Shown: positions 25,908 to 35,741, numbered from the stretch's first letter. The stretch is 46,360 bases of DNA from Rhodospirillales bacterium (GCA_026196105.1 JAPHRK010000001.1:1-46360), one strand, 5' to 3'. Translations and numbers: made by a program. Notes: a model not told the origin generated them from the letters alone.

Positions 25908-27143
25908 CTAAGCCAAGAACCTCGTGCGAATGGTGCCTTCGATACCAGCAAGACCCTTGCGAACGCCCATGCCTGCTTCCAGATCACCAGAAACATCGAC
26001 GACCACGTAACCGACTTCGCCATCAGTCATTAAGTACTGACCCGCGATGTTGAGACCGCGCTCGGAAAACACTTCGTTGATAGAAGACAGCACACCAGGA
26101 ACATTGCGGTGGATGTGCAAGAAGCGGGTGACGCCATCTTGGACAGGCAAGGAAACTTCGACAAAGTTGACTGTGCCAAGAGTAGAGCCGTTGTCGGAAT
26201 AACGCACCAATTTGCTGGTGACTTCATTACCGATATTAGCTTGTGCTTCCTGAGTTGAGCCGCCGACATGAGGTGTCAAGATAACGTTCGGCTGTCCACG
26301 CAAAGGAGAGGTGAACTCTTCATTTTTAGAGGCTGGTTCTTGAGGGAATACATCAATTCCGGCTCCTGAAAGATGACCATTATCTAACGCTTCAACCAGA
26401 GCATTGATATCGACCACATTACCGCGGGCTAGATTGATCAACAGGGCACCGGGTTTCATAGCGAATATATGTTCACGGCGGAACATGTTGTTGGTTTGCG
26501 GCGTGGCGGGAACGTGGAGGCTGACAAAATCAGAGATTTCCAGCAGTTCTTCCATGGTGTCACAAGGTGCTGCATTGCCCAAAGGCAACTTGTCGATAAT
26601 ATCAAAGTAGCGCACCTTCATGCCTAAGGATTCTGCAAGAACAGAAACTTGGCTACCGATATGGCCGTAACCAATGACCCCTAATATCTTTCCTCGTACC
26701 TCATAAGAACCTTCGGCTGACTTAAGCCAACCACCCGCATGAGCAAGGGTGTTTTTATGGGGAACGCCGCGGGCAAGCATAATGATTTCAGCTATGACCA
26801 GTTCGGCAACAGAACGGGTATTGGAATAAGGTGCATTGAAGACGGGCACACCTTTATCCCGGGCGGCACTGAGATCAACCTGATTTGTACCGATGCAGAA
26901 ACAACCAATAGCCATCAATTTGTCGGCTGCTTCTAGAATATCAGCCGTTAGCTTGGTGCGGGAGCGAATGCCCACCATATGGGCGTCGGCGATTTTGGCT
27001 TTTAGCTCGTCGCCATCCAAAGCGCCAGGGAGCAATTCTACATTGTTGTAGCCATGTGCCTTAAAGCTATCGACCGCATTTTGGTGAATGCCTTCCAGTA
27101 GCAGGATTTTTATTTTGTCCTTGGCAAGCGACAGGTTGCTCAT
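25908..27143 (-). CDS. serA: D-3-phosphoglycerate dehydrogenase
   Basis: Oxidises 3-phosphoglycerate, the first step of serine synthesis. The 411-residue protein is the E. coli type (410), with substrate-binding, NAD-binding and C-terminal ACT domains. The NAD site is GVIGYGHIGSQVSVLAE, followed by NLARGNVVDINAL, GIDVFPQEPA and the catalytic His in LTPHVGGST. The ACT domain (about 335-411; HIHRNVPGVLSSINEVFSER) is where serine feedback acts in E. coli. GGAGA lies 8 nt before the ATG. It is divergent from ahcY. Confidence 0.96.
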   Translation of the reverse strand: MSNLSLAKDKIKILLLEGIHQNAVDSFKAHGYNNVELLPGALDGDELKAKIADAHMVGIRSRTKLTADILEAADKLMAIGCFCIGTNQVDLSAARDKGVPVFNAPYSNTRSVAELVIAEIIMLARGVPHKNTLAHAGGWLKSAEGSYEVRGKILGVIGYGHIGSQVSVLAESLGMKVRYFDIIDKLPLGNAAPCDTMEELLEISDFVSLHVPATPQTNNMFRREHIFAMKPGALLINLARGNVVDINALVEALDNGHLSGAGIDVFPQEPASKNEEFTSPLRGQPNVILTPHVGGSTQEAQANIGNEVTSKLVRYSDNGSTLGTVNFVEVSLPVQDGVTRFLHIHRNVPGVLSSINEVFSERGLNIAGQYLMTDGEVGYVVVDVSGDLEAGMGVRKGLAGIEGTIRTRFLA

Positions 27144-27267
27144 AACAGCAGTCTCCAGTTGGGCGATAGCTTTGAAAGAGGGGCAGTGTTTCGATTTAAC
27201 GGGGCGACGTCAAGGGGCTGTGCAATCAGATTTGATGATGTACCAAGAATTATAAAGCCAAACATAT

Positions 27268-27295
27268 AAACATATAAAGAAGTTTTTATATGTTT
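27268..27295. promoter_or_regulatory. AT-only inverted repeat between serA and ahcY
   Basis: AAACATATAAA (27268-27278) and TTTATATGTTT (27285-27295) form an 11-bp dyad with a 6-nt centre. A further direct copy ACATATAAA lies at 27262-27270. It has the look of an operator with an extra half-site. ArsR-family SahR, which controls ahcY and methionine-cycle genes in proteobacteria, is a plausible binder, but the motif match is from memory. Confidence 0.45.
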
Positions 27296-27301
27296 TTCTT
27301 G

Positions 27302-27379
27302 CCTTTGGATTTTGGGGCTGCTATGACCCCTGTCAGATAAGTTAGAAAAGTCACGTCTGTCTGTGGCTGCTACCAAAGG
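27302..27379 (+). promoter_or_regulatory. Possible Shine-Dalgarno-masking leader of ahcY
   Basis: CCTTTGG (27302-27308) is perfectly complementary to CCAAAGG (27373-27379), which contains the ahcY ribosome-binding site AAAGGA. The enclosed 64 nt hold a second stem GGGG/CCCC (27314-27317, 27327-27330). Such a fold could switch translation on and off. I do not recognise the known SAH or SAM riboswitch consensus in it. Confidence 0.4.
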
Positions 27380-27388
27380 AAAACGACA

Positions 27389-28786
27389 ATGTCAGATTAT
27401 AAAGTTGCCGATATGAGCCTCGCCCCTTGGGGCCATAAAGAGATCAATCTCGCTGAAACCGAAATGCCTGGTTTGATGTCTATCCGTGAAGAGTATGCCG
27501 GTTCACAACCTCTTAAAGGGGCTCGGATTGCAGGTTCTTTGCACATGACCATCCAAACCGCTGTGCTTATTCAGACTCTTGAAGCTCTTGGTGCTGATGT
27601 TCGTTGGGTATCTTGCAATATCTTCTCAACCCAAGATCACGCTGCGGCTGCTATTGCTGATGGTGGCACCCCGGTTTTCGCTCACAAAGGTGAAACCCTT
27701 GAAGAGTACTGGGAATACACCCACCGTATGTTCGTCTGGGGTGACGGCGGCGTAGCCAACATGATTTTGGACGATGGCGGTGACGCCACCTTGCTTCTCC
27801 ACCTTGGTAAAGACGCTGAGAAAGATATTTCTGTTCTCGACAATCCTGGTTCTGATGAAGAAGTTATTTTGTTTGCTGCGATCAAAGCGCACATTGCCAA
27901 AGATCCACAATGGTACTCTAAAGCCGCTGCTGAGATTAAAGGTGTGACCGAAGAAACCACTACCGGTGTTCACCGTCTTATCGAAATGGCTGAAAAAGGA
28001 ACTTTGTTGTTCCCAGCTATTAACGTGAATGACTCAGTGACCAAATCAAAATTTGATAATAAATACGGTTGTCGCGAAAGCCTTGTTGATGGCATTCGTC
28101 GCGCAACAGATGTCATGATGGCTGGTAAAGTTGCTGTTGTTGCTGGTTACGGCGATGTGGGTAAAGGGTCTGCTGAATCCCTTCGTGCTTCTGGTTGCCG
28201 GGTTATGGTTACTGAAATTGATCCGATTTGTGCTCTGCAAGCCGCTATGGAAGGTTTTGAAATCCTCACCATGGAAGATGCGGCTCCTCAAGGCGATATC
28301 TTTGTCACCACCACAGGTAACAAAGACATCATCACCGGTGAGCACATGAAGGCCATGAAAGATCGGGCTATTGTTTGCAATATTGGTCACTTTGATAACG
28401 AAATCGAAGTCGCTGCTCTTAAAAATCTGAAGTGGACAAACATTAAGCCTCAAGTAGATGAAATCGAATACCCAGATGGCAAGCGGATTCTCTTGTTGGC
28501 TGAAGGTCGTTTGGTAAACTTGGGCTGTGCAACGGGTCATCCAAGTTTCGTCATGAGTGCTTCCTTTGCTAACCAAACCTTGGCTCAAATCGAGCTTTGG
28601 AACAACAACAGCGATGGCAAATATGGCAACGAAGTTTATGTATTGCCTAAGCACCTTGACGAGAAAGTGGCTATGCTGCACCTCGAAAAACTTGGTGTTA
28701 AGCTCTCTAAATTGAGCCAAGAACAAGCTGATTACATCGGTGTTTCTGTTGAAGGACCGTTCAAGCCAGATACCTACCGTTACTAG
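27389..28786 (+). CDS. ahcY: Adenosylhomocysteinase
   Basis: Hydrolyses S-adenosylhomocysteine to adenosine and homocysteine and so keeps methylation running. The 465-residue protein has the complete fold: substrate domain ([34 protein letters not shown]), NAD site [27 protein letters not shown], and the C-terminal KPDTYRY, which reaches into the NAD site of the neighbouring subunit. It contains the roughly 40-residue insertion (about 135-175) typical of bacterial enzymes. AAAGGA lies 8 nt before the ATG. Regulation may act through the leader and dyad described upstream. Confidence 0.98.
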   Translation: MSDYKVADMSLAPWGHKEINLAETEMPGLMSIREEYAGSQPLKGARIAGSLHMTIQTAVLIQTLEALGADVRWVSCNIFSTQDHAAAAIADGGTPVFAHKGETLEEYWEYTHRMFVWGDGGVANMILDDGGDATLLLHLGKDAEKDISVLDNPGSDEEVILFAAIKAHIAKDPQWYSKAAAEIKGVTEETTTGVHRLIEMAEKGTLLFPAINVNDSVTKSKFDNKYGCRESLVDGIRRATDVMMAGKVAVVAGYGDVGKGSAESLRASGCRVMVTEIDPICALQAAMEGFEILTMEDAAPQGDIFVTTTGNKDIITGEHMKAMKDRAIVCNIGHFDNEIEVAALKNLKWTNIKPQVDEIEYPDGKRILLLAEGRLVNLGCATGHPSFVMSASFANQTLAQIELWNNNSDGKYGNEVYVLPKHLDEKVAMLHLEKLGVKLSKLSQEQADYIGVSVEGPFKPDTYRY

Positions 28787-28829
28787 GTTTGATAGGCTGG
28801 TCGCAATTGCGGCCTTTAAAAAAGAATAT

Positions 28830-28866
28830 AAAAAGGGAGTAGCTTAATTGTTGCTCCCTTTTTCTT
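28830..28866 (+). terminator. Intrinsic terminator of ahcY
   Basis: AAAAAGGGAG (28830-28839) pairs perfectly with CTCCCTTTTT (28854-28863) around a 14-nt loop. The U-run continues into TCTT. Confidence 0.9.
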
Positions 28867-28932
28867 ATTTGCGCCTAAGAGTCTCAAAGGCTTATAGTCT
28901 TTTTTAAGTAATAACTTAACGAACAGGGCTAG

Positions 28933-31224
28933 ATGACAGTTCTTGGACCTTTTTTAATTGGTGTCGCAGTCGCGGGTATTCCGGCGGCTTATGGTTTGTT
29001 ACGCCTAATTAAGAAAAGCCGTCGCCAAGAAAGCGGCTTAAAAGCTGAAGAAGCGCGAGCCTTTGCCTTGGAGCAAACCCTTGTTGGTATCCCTGACGGT
29101 TATTATCAATGGGCTGCTGACCAGATTGAAACTTGCTCGTCGCGCCTTGCTGTTTTGCTCAATTTAGAGAAAGGTGTGGAGTCTCAATATAGTGATATCC
29201 TTGCAGCATTTGAGCCTGAGCTTGCGGATCAGCTTGACCGGGCGATTGCGGCACTACATCGGGACAACAAGAACTTTGATTTATTTTTGCCTTTGGCAGA
29301 TGGTCGACGGGTTGTTCAGGCGGTAGGGGCGAGTACTCTGACGAAATCGGGAGAAGCTCTCGGTCATATCCTATGGATGCGCGATGCTTCAAAAGTAGTG
29401 GAAACAGGCGGGAGTTTTAGCCAAAACCAGAGAGGTCTTATCGCCGATAGCTTGCGACTTAAAACCATATCTTCTTCAGTTGATTTCCCAATCTGGTTTC
29501 GTGATGGCGAACTAAATCGAGTTTTCACCAACGAGGCTTGTCCTCGGGAAGATGTATCAAGGGCATTAGCCCATAAAGCGCTTACGGCAGGGGTACCTTT
29601 AAGTGAAGTTACCTCCGTAAAAGTCAGTGGCTTGCCTCATCTTTTTGAAATTACCGAGGCTCCCTTGCCAGAAGGAGCCGGCACCATTGGTATTGCGCTT
29701 GATACAACAAGCTTTGACCAAGAGCCTAGTGACCTTGCTCCGACTCTTGACCCAGAGGCTGAAGGGGCGATCTTACAAAACCTCTCCACCGCAGTAGCCA
29801 TGTATGACGGAGACATGCGCCTGACCTTCTTCAATGCGGCCTTTAACAAGCTTTGGGGGTTAGATGGGGAATGGTTGTCCATGGGGCCGAGTTATGGAGA
29901 TATTCTTGAACGATTGCGTGAGCGTAGACGTCTTCCAGAATATGCGAACTTTAAAGCCTTTAAGGAAGAGCAGCTCAAACTCTTCGATGAACTTGATTCA
30001 GTATTAGAGACCATGCTTCATCTGCCTGATAATGCGTCGTTGCGGTGTGTGGTTAGCCCAGAACCTCAAGGGGGTTTAGTCTTTACTTATGAAGATGTGA
30101 CAGACCGATTGGAGTTAGAGAGTTCATACAAAACTCTCTTGGCTGTGCAACGGGAAACCTTGGATAATCTTTATGAAGGGGTCGCGGTGTTTGGTCCCGA
30201 TGGACGGTTGGAACTCAGCAATCCATCTTTTGTCGGCATGTGGCAACTTGATCCAAATGATTTGTTAGAGCGTCCCCACCTTTCCGATATCGTTGAGGCC
30301 ACGCGTATGTATTACCGTGAAGCCCATGATTGGCCAAAATTTAAGGACTCGTTGCTTTCTTGGCTAATGAGCCGGGAGACAAACTCGGGTAAGTTAGAGC
30401 GCAGTGATGGGACAGTTCTTGAATATGCCAGTGTACCTCTACCTGACGGAGCAACCTTGCTGAGCTATTTAGATATTTCAGATGGAGCTTTGGTCGAGCG
30501 GGCTTTGCGAGAACGTGCTGAAGCCTTACATACTGCCGATCGACTTAAGTCTGAGTTCATTGCTAATTTATCATACGAAGTTCGCACACCGCTCAATACC
30601 ATTGTTGGCTTTTCTGAAATTCTCTCTGAAGAATATTTCGGTAAACTTAATGAGAAGCAGCAAGAGTACAGTAAGGGCATTAAAGAATCCTCTGACACGT
30701 TGCTCTCGTTGTTTAATGACATTCTCGACCTTGCCACTATCGAAGCCGGACAAATGGCTTTGGAACTCGATACGGTGGAACTCCACACCTTGTTGGTTAA
30801 CGTTCTTGGCTTAATCCGCGAGCGTACACGCCAACGTAAAATCAAACTTGATTTCAACTGTTCGCCCGACATTGGCTGGTTTGTCGCAGATGAAAAACGT
30901 ATGAAACAGGTCTTGTTCCATCTGCTGAGTAATGCGGTTAAATTTACTCAAGCTGAGGGTTGTGTAACCCTATCGGCAAGCCGGAAGAAAGACGAAATTG
31001 TGATCCAGGTGAGTGATACGGGTATTGGCATTTCTGAAAGTGATCAGAAAAGGGTTTCCGAAAGCTTAGAGCGAGGCTATGAAGCAGAAACCAGAGACCA
31101 AGCTGGAGCTGGATTAGGCCTAACCTTGGTGAAACGATTTGTTGAGCTGCATGGCGGTCGATTGGATATCCAATCTGAAGCCAACAAAGGTACCACGGTC
31201 ACCTGCTATCTGCCTGGTGGCTGA
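28933..31224 (+). CDS. DivL-like PAS-domain pseudo-histidine kinase
   Basis: A 763-residue kinase-like protein with one N-terminal membrane helix (about 3-22), several PAS-like domains (about 50-520) and a C-terminal HisKA-HATPase pair. The HisKA motif reads NLSYEVRTPLNTIVGFSEIL: tyrosine (Tyr548) replaces the phospho-accepting histidine, as in Caulobacter DivL (Tyr550). The ATP-binding motifs FHLLSNAVKFT, VSDTGIGI and GAGLGLTLVKRF are intact. DivL acts as an allosteric regulator of CckA in the CtrA cell-cycle pathway, and a similar role is inferred here. AGGG lies 5 nt before the ATG. A small unknown gene follows 15 nt downstream. Confidence 0.85.
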   Translation: MTVLGPFLIGVAVAGIPAAYGLLRLIKKSRRQESGLKAEEARAFALEQTLVGIPDGYYQWAADQIETCSSRLAVLLNLEKGVESQYSDILAAFEPELADQLDRAIAALHRDNKNFDLFLPLADGRRVVQAVGASTLTKSGEALGHILWMRDASKVVETGGSFSQNQRGLIADSLRLKTISSSVDFPIWFRDGELNRVFTNEACPREDVSRALAHKALTAGVPLSEVTSVKVSGLPHLFEITEAPLPEGAGTIGIALDTTSFDQEPSDLAPTLDPEAEGAILQNLSTAVAMYDGDMRLTFFNAAFNKLWGLDGEWLSMGPSYGDILERLRERRRLPEYANFKAFKEEQLKLFDELDSVLETMLHLPDNASLRCVVSPEPQGGLVFTYEDVTDRLELESSYKTLLAVQRETLDNLYEGVAVFGPDGRLELSNPSFVGMWQLDPNDLLERPHLSDIVEATRMYYREAHDWPKFKDSLLSWLMSRETNSGKLERSDGTVLEYASVPLPDGATLLSYLDISDGALVERALRERAEALHTADRLKSEFIANLSYEVRTPLNTIVGFSEILSEEYFGKLNEKQQEYSKGIKESSDTLLSLFNDILDLATIEAGQMALELDTVELHTLLVNVLGLIRERTRQRKIKLDFNCSPDIGWFVADEKRMKQVLFHLLSNAVKFTQAEGCVTLSASRKKDEIVIQVSDTGIGISESDQKRVSESLERGYEAETRDQAGAGLGLTLVKRFVELHGGRLDIQSEANKGTTVTCYLPGG

Positions 31225-31239
31225 AAAATGGAGAACTAA

Positions 31240-31620
31240 GTGAGCGAGCCTAAAGTTGATGCCTTCTTTATCAATATTTTGAATTTTGTCGCGGCTAAAA
31301 CTCAAGCTGAAGACGATGGAATTCGCGCGATGATGTTTCACCTCAAGGCCATCGCTAACCAATTAGAGCGGGGCTTGGATATTGTCGTTGCTGGACGTGA
31401 TGCAAAGCTTGCGGCCCGTGGTCTAGCGGGAGTTACTTCATTTATTCATGATCGCATTTTGCCAGAAGCCATGGCAGATGAAAATGATACAGCAATTGAT
31501 CAACTGCAAAAAGCCTCCAAGCTTGCCCTTCAACTGAGTGGGCTCATTCTCAATAAAGTCGGCGACGGCGAAGAGCCGCCAAAGATCATTAGCTTCTCAG
31601 TTTCAGAGTTGAACGAATAA
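31240..31620 (+). CDS. Small conserved-looking protein of unknown function
   Basis: I do not recognise this 126-residue protein. It is mostly helical in composition, with no signal peptide, membrane segment or cysteines. An internal hydrophobic/charged alternation (MMFHLKAIANQLERGLDIVV; IDQLQKASKLALQLSGLIL) suggests a helical bundle. GTG 31240 is preceded by GGAGA. It lies 15 nt after the DivL-like gene and ends at a terminator, so the two are probably co-transcribed. A partner or target of the kinase-like protein is a guess from position only. Confidence 0.75.
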   Translation: MSEPKVDAFFINILNFVAAKTQAEDDGIRAMMFHLKAIANQLERGLDIVVAGRDAKLAARGLAGVTSFIHDRILPEAMADENDTAIDQLQKASKLALQLSGLILNKVGDGEEPPKIISFSVSELNE

Positions 31621-31651
31621 AAAAACGGCGACCCTTTATCAGAGCCGCCGT
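31619..31651 (-). terminator. Bidirectional terminator between the DivL-linked gene and acs
   Basis: ACGGCG (31625-31630) pairs with CGCCGT (31646-31651). Read on the minus strand the stem ends in seven T, a strong intrinsic terminator for acs. Read on the plus strand it is followed by CTTAATTTC, weaker but usable for the convergent gene. Confidence 0.85.
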
Positions 31652-31678
31652 CTTAATTTCTATTGCAAACGAAGTTTG

Positions 31679-33622
31679 CTAGCCGCGATTTTGGCGGTTG
31701 TCGATAAGGTCATCGACAACAGCTGGCTCGGCCAGTGTAGAAGTATCGCCAAGACTGCCAAAATCATCTTCAGCAATTTTGCGCAAGATGCGACGCATGA
31801 TTTTACCAGAGCGGGTTTTAGGAAGTCCTGGTGACCATTGCAGCCAATCAGGGCTGGCGATGGGACCGATTTCTTTACGAACCCAAGTGACCAATTCTTT
31901 CTTGAGTGCATCAGAAGCTTCAATCCCGGCATTAAGCGTTACATAGGCGTAGATGCCTTGACCCTTAATGTCGTGAGGCGCGCCAACAACAGCGGCTTCA
32001 GCTACATCATGGTGAGCCACAAGAGCGCTCTCAACTTCGGCTGTCCCCATACGGTGACCAGAAACGTTGATCACGTCATCGACACGACCTGTAATCCAGT
32101 AGTACCCGTCTTCGTCACGACGACAACCGTCACCAGTGAAGTACTTGCCTTCATAGGTGGCGAAGTAGGTTTGGATGAAGCGGTCATGATCACCAAAGAC
32201 TGTCCGCATTTGTCCAGGCCAGGAATCAGCAATACAAAGGTTGCCTTCGGTTGCCCCTTCAAGAATGTTGCCGTCAGCATCGACTAACTCTGGCTGAACA
32301 CCGAAGAATGGACGGGTTGCTGAACCAGGTTTCAACGCGGTTGCGCCAGGAAGTGGGGTAATCAAGATACCGCCAGTTTCTGTTTGCCACCAGGTATCAA
32401 CGATGGGGCAGCGGCTGTCGCCAACCACTTCATAATACCATTTCCAGGCTTCTGGGTTAATAGGCTCACCAACAGAACCGAGTAAACGAAGAGAAGAACG
32501 GCTGGTCTTTTTGACCAACTCATCGCCTTCACGCATCAAAGCACGCAGGGCTGTTGGCGCGGTGTAGAAGGAGTTGACTTGGTGCTTGTCAACCACTTGC
32601 CAGAAACGAGACGCATCTGGGTAGCTCGGTACACCTTCAAACATCAAGGTGGTGGCACCATTGGCAAGTGGGCCATAAACAATGTAGCTGTGACCCGTTA
32701 CCCAGCCCACATCAGCGGTACACCAGTAGATGTCACCGTCTTTATAATCAAAGACATATTGGTGAGTCATGGATGCATAAACCATGTAGCCGCCTGTGGT
32801 GTGCAGAACGCCTTTAGGCGTTCCGGTAGAACCAGAGGTGTAAAGAATGAACATAGGGTCTTCAGCGTTCATTTCTTCAGGAGCACAGTCGCTAGAAGCA
32901 TCTGCAATTACGTCTTCGTACCAGACGTCACGCCCTTCAACCCAGTTGATGTCATTTCCGGTGCGTTTAACAACGATAACGCTCTTGACCGTTGGGCAGG
33001 TTTCAAGGGCTTTGTCGGTATTGACTTTGAGCGGAACAAATTTGCTTCCACGCAGGCCTTCATCGGCGGTAATCACGCAGTTGGATTTACCATCCTGGAT
33101 ACGACCAGCCAAAGCGTCAGGTGAGAAGCCACCAAATACGATGGAGTGCAGCGCACCGATACGTGTACAAGCGAGCATAGCGACAGCGGCTTCAGGGATC
33201 ATCGGCATGTAAAGGGTAACAACGTCCCCTTTCTTGATGCCTTGAGCTTTCATAGCGTTTGAAAGTTTGCAAACGTCAGCATGAAGTTCTTTATAGGTGA
33301 TCTTTTTGCTGTCAGCGGGGTTGTCGCCTTCCCAAATGATTGCCACTTGGTCGCCGCGGGTCGCAAGATGGCGGTCCAGGCAGTTTGCAGAGGCGTTTAA
33401 GGTGCCGTCTTCATACCATTTGATGGAAACATCTTTAGAGGCAAAGGAAACATTTTTTACTTTGGTAAAAGGCTTGATCCAGTCAAGGCGCTTGCCGTGT
33501 TCCCCCCAAAACCCGTCCGGGTCATTGACGGATTGATCATACATGGCAAGGTACTTGTCATTATCAACCCAAGCTGATTTAGCTAGATCTTCCGGAACCG
33601 GATATACTTCATTGGCAGACAT
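31679..33622 (-). CDS. acs: Acetyl-CoA synthetase
   Basis: Converts acetate, ATP and CoA to acetyl-CoA. The 647-residue protein is full length for the family. Motifs are [12 protein letters not shown] (P-loop), [33 protein letters not shown] and [19 protein letters not shown]. The regulatory lysine is in TRSGKIMRR (Lys607, equivalent to the acetylated Lys609 of Salmonella Acs). GGGAGGAG lies about 10 nt before the ATG. It is a single-gene unit and probably feeds acetate into the TCA cycle and PHA pools. Confidence 0.97.
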   Translation of the reverse strand: MSANEVYPVPEDLAKSAWVDNDKYLAMYDQSVNDPDGFWGEHGKRLDWIKPFTKVKNVSFASKDVSIKWYEDGTLNASANCLDRHLATRGDQVAIIWEGDNPADSKKITYKELHADVCKLSNAMKAQGIKKGDVVTLYMPMIPEAAVAMLACTRIGALHSIVFGGFSPDALAGRIQDGKSNCVITADEGLRGSKFVPLKVNTDKALETCPTVKSVIVVKRTGNDINWVEGRDVWYEDVIADASSDCAPEEMNAEDPMFILYTSGSTGTPKGVLHTTGGYMVYASMTHQYVFDYKDGDIYWCTADVGWVTGHSYIVYGPLANGATTLMFEGVPSYPDASRFWQVVDKHQVNSFYTAPTALRALMREGDELVKKTSRSSLRLLGSVGEPINPEAWKWYYEVVGDSRCPIVDTWWQTETGGILITPLPGATALKPGSATRPFFGVQPELVDADGNILEGATEGNLCIADSWPGQMRTVFGDHDRFIQTYFATYEGKYFTGDGCRRDEDGYYWITGRVDDVINVSGHRMGTAEVESALVAHHDVAEAAVVGAPHDIKGQGIYAYVTLNAGIEASDALKKELVTWVRKEIGPIASPDWLQWSPGLPKTRSGKIMRRILRKIAEDDFGSLGDTSTLAEPAVVDDLIDNRQNRG

Positions 33623-33825
33623 ATTTCTGGAACTCCTCCCTGAGAAATGTAAGTGCTACGGTCTCCCCCGAGAAACTCCCAATTCCCGGCCCGCGCACGA
33701 ATAATCATGACTATATCAATGAAATTTTCGCAGAAATCAAGGGGGGTAAACTAAAACATTAGGATAGTTTTAAATGCTTAACGTTTACGTTTATGTCTTT
33801 CCCTTTAGGTCGTTAGGCTATTATT

Positions 33826-34236
33826 TTAAGCTGTAATAAAGACCTCTCCATCCTTAACCATTGATTTTATTGGTGTCAGTGCTTTACCGATACAAGGGCC
33901 GGACACGCAGTCCCCATTTTCGATCTGAAAAAGAGCTCCGTGAGTGGCACAAATAATTCGTGATTTATCAGATGTTAGGAATTGTCCTTCCAATAAATCA
34001 AGAGGAACACCAACGTGAGGACACTTATTAATATAAACATTGACCGAATCCTCTTGTCTGACCAAGAGAACCCGAATGTCCTTGCCATTTTGCTGAGCTT
34101 CAAAACCGGCTGACTCCCCTTCTTCAATATCGCTAAGGGCGCAAAGTCGTTGTTCTTGCGGGGGAAGTAAGGGTTCGTCTTTTGCTTTTGGCGCTTCCTC
34201 GCCAGGGGTCATTAAGTCATTAATATCCAAGGTCAA
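33826..34236 (-). CDS. Rieske [2Fe-2S] domain protein
   Basis: A 136-residue soluble protein. The Rieske domain occupies about residues 35-136. The cluster ligands are in CPHVGVPLDLLEG (Cys, His) and CATHGALF (Cys, His). The N-terminal 35 residues are charged and probably flexible. No oxygenase domain is attached, so it resembles ferredoxin-like or nitrite-reductase-small-subunit-type Rieske proteins. The partner is unknown. It overlaps the end of the EVE-domain gene by 4 nt and is probably co-expressed with it. Confidence 0.86.
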   Translation of the reverse strand: MTLDINDLMTPGEEAPKAKDEPLLPPQEQRLCALSDIEEGESAGFEAQQNGKDIRVLLVRQEDSVNVYINKCPHVGVPLDLLEGQFLTSDKSRIICATHGALFQIENGDCVSGPCIGKALTPIKSMVKDGEVFITA

Positions 34237-34640
34237 AGCCCTCCCATTTCACATATGATTTGCCAATCGCTCTCTCCGATAGGCGTTACAGACAGTCTCG
34301 ACTGTTTGAGCAGAGCTAAATGGTCTAACCGTCCGTCTTCTTTGATCTGTTTCAAGGTTACTGGAATTGGAACCGGATGAAGAGCCTTAAAATCTACCAT
34401 GCCAAACCTGTTCGTCGGGTCGGTGTCATCAGGGTAGTATTCTTTCACGACCTCAAGGATACCAACGATCTGCTTTTCTTTGACCGAGTGATAGAAAAAA
34501 GCCTTATCGCCAAGGTTCATGGCTTTCATATTGTTGCTTGCCTGATAGTTACGAACTCCATCCCAACCTTCAACGCCTTTTTTCACATGATCGTCCCAAG
34601 ACCAAGATCCCGGTTCAGATTTAACCAACCAATAAGCCAT
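34233..34640 (-). CDS. EVE-domain protein (thymocyte nuclear protein 1-like)
   Basis: A 135-residue single EVE domain, a PUA-like fold related to YTH that binds modified bases in nucleic acids. Conserved parts are YWLVKSEPGSWSWDDH, GVRNYQASNNMKAMNLGD, AFFYHSVKEK and the C-terminal SDWQIICEMGGL. I chose the second of two adjacent ATGs (34640) because AAGGAG stands about 5 nt before it and only 2 nt before the first (34643). The substrate is unknown. In many bacteria such proteins are housekeeping genes near a Rieske or ring-modifying gene. Confidence 0.9.
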   Translation of the reverse strand: MAYWLVKSEPGSWSWDDHVKKGVEGWDGVRNYQASNNMKAMNLGDKAFFYHSVKEKQIVGILEVVKEYYPDDTDPTNRFGMVDFKALHPVPIPVTLKQIKEDGRLDHLALLKQSRLSVTPIGESDWQIICEMGGL

Positions 34641-34709
34641 CATCTCTCCTTGAAAATGTTGTTTTTATATTTGTGTGCCTTTTAGGAGATTTCAATATTG
34701 ATGGTTCCC

Positions 34710-35630
34710 TTACTCAAAAATCTGTAAAATTTTCTTATACTCTTGCCAATAAAGGTTTTCTCTTCCTTTAGGGACTAAATAAGAGAGGTTTGTTTTGAAT
34801 TCCTCTGTATCTCGGTACAACTTCAAAACCTTGTTAATTGCGGCAATGGCTTTTTCCCCTTGAGGGGTGTCAGAGCAAGCGTAGGCAAGCCAACTAATCT
34901 TATCTTTCACTTCTTTAACTGGAATACTCACCAGTTGATCACCAAACTCCATTTCTTTGCGTTGGTATTTGATCATGAAATCATATTCTAAAGTGTAATC
35001 TACCCTGTTCGCTAAAAGCATTTTCAGCATTCCGTTGATCATGTTTGATCCACTGCGAACATGTATATTTTTGGCTTTATGGAGGTATTGAAGTCGTTCC
35101 AGTGTGTCCATGGCATCAAGCTCAATTCCAGGAGAAATGCCAAGATAATCTGCCAGAATTCGGTTATAAGTAATGCCATAAGGTCGGTTATAACCAAAGT
35201 ACAGGCCTTGATTATGGAGAAGCTCCTTAAAGGAAACCTCCTCACCAAAAAGGTGCCGCTTATTTTTGTGAACGATAACATCATGTTGAAAAAATACGCC
35301 ACTAGGGGCTGAGAGAAGATAAGAGCCTTTAAGGGATGCTCGCTCCTCTGGGGGGCGATACCATAATATTGAGGTGCAAAGAAGCGGCCCTGGCTTCATG
35401 TAGAGAAATTGTCTTTCCCAATTTGGATATATGGTAGTTTGATGGTCATATTGGGGTAATTTCTCTGCCATGAATTTATCCATTAGGTCGCCATACCCTT
35501 GCCCTTTTTCAGAACCTTTGGTTATGTAACCAGGAGGAAAATCAACAGTTCCCCAAACCAATGTTTCTGCAAACAGGGGGGTATTGCCTAAAGTCAGAAA
35601 CAAAAGGGTAAAAACTATTCTTGTTTTCAA
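34710..35630 (-). CDS. Periplasmic solute-binding-like protein (TIGR02285-type)
   Basis: A 306-residue exported protein resembling family 3 solute-binding proteins. A signal peptide (TRIVFTLLFLTLGNTPLFA) is followed by WGTVDFPPGYITKGSEKGQG, which matches the start of the mature fold. The C-terminal lobe includes SGSNMINGMLKMLLANRVDY. No transporter subunits are adjacent, so uptake is not shown; many such orphan proteins bind signals. I chose the TTG at 35630 because GGAGAGG lies about 9 nt upstream and the signal peptide then begins properly. An upstream TTG at 35714 would add 28 residues before the signal peptide. Confidence 0.78.
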   Translation of the reverse strand: MKTRIVFTLLFLTLGNTPLFAETLVWGTVDFPPGYITKGSEKGQGYGDLMDKFMAEKLPQYDHQTTIYPNWERQFLYMKPGPLLCTSILWYRPPEERASLKGSYLLSAPSGVFFQHDVIVHKNKRHLFGEEVSFKELLHNQGLYFGYNRPYGITYNRILADYLGISPGIELDAMDTLERLQYLHKAKNIHVRSGSNMINGMLKMLLANRVDYTLEYDFMIKYQRKEMEFGDQLVSIPVKEVKDKISWLAYACSDTPQGEKAIAAINKVLKLYRDTEEFKTNLSYLVPKGRENLYWQEYKKILQIFE

Positions 35631-35741
35631 GCTACGATCCCTCTCCGTAGGGTTAATTTTCTTGCCCAATATGTAACGTATAAAGATAAGTCTTCTATAT
35701 AATATAGAACTCAAGTAGCCAAAAGAGAAAGGAGGCAGACA

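Noticed and set aside
27140-27376. 78-codon minus-strand frame between serA and ahcY
   Set aside because: It overlaps the regulatory region and the ahcY ribosome site; its composition is not protein-like and no ribosome site precedes it.
27302-27379. Known SAH or SAM-II riboswitch upstream of ahcY
   Set aside because: The conserved core sequences of those families, as far as I remember them, are not present; kept only as an unclassified leader.
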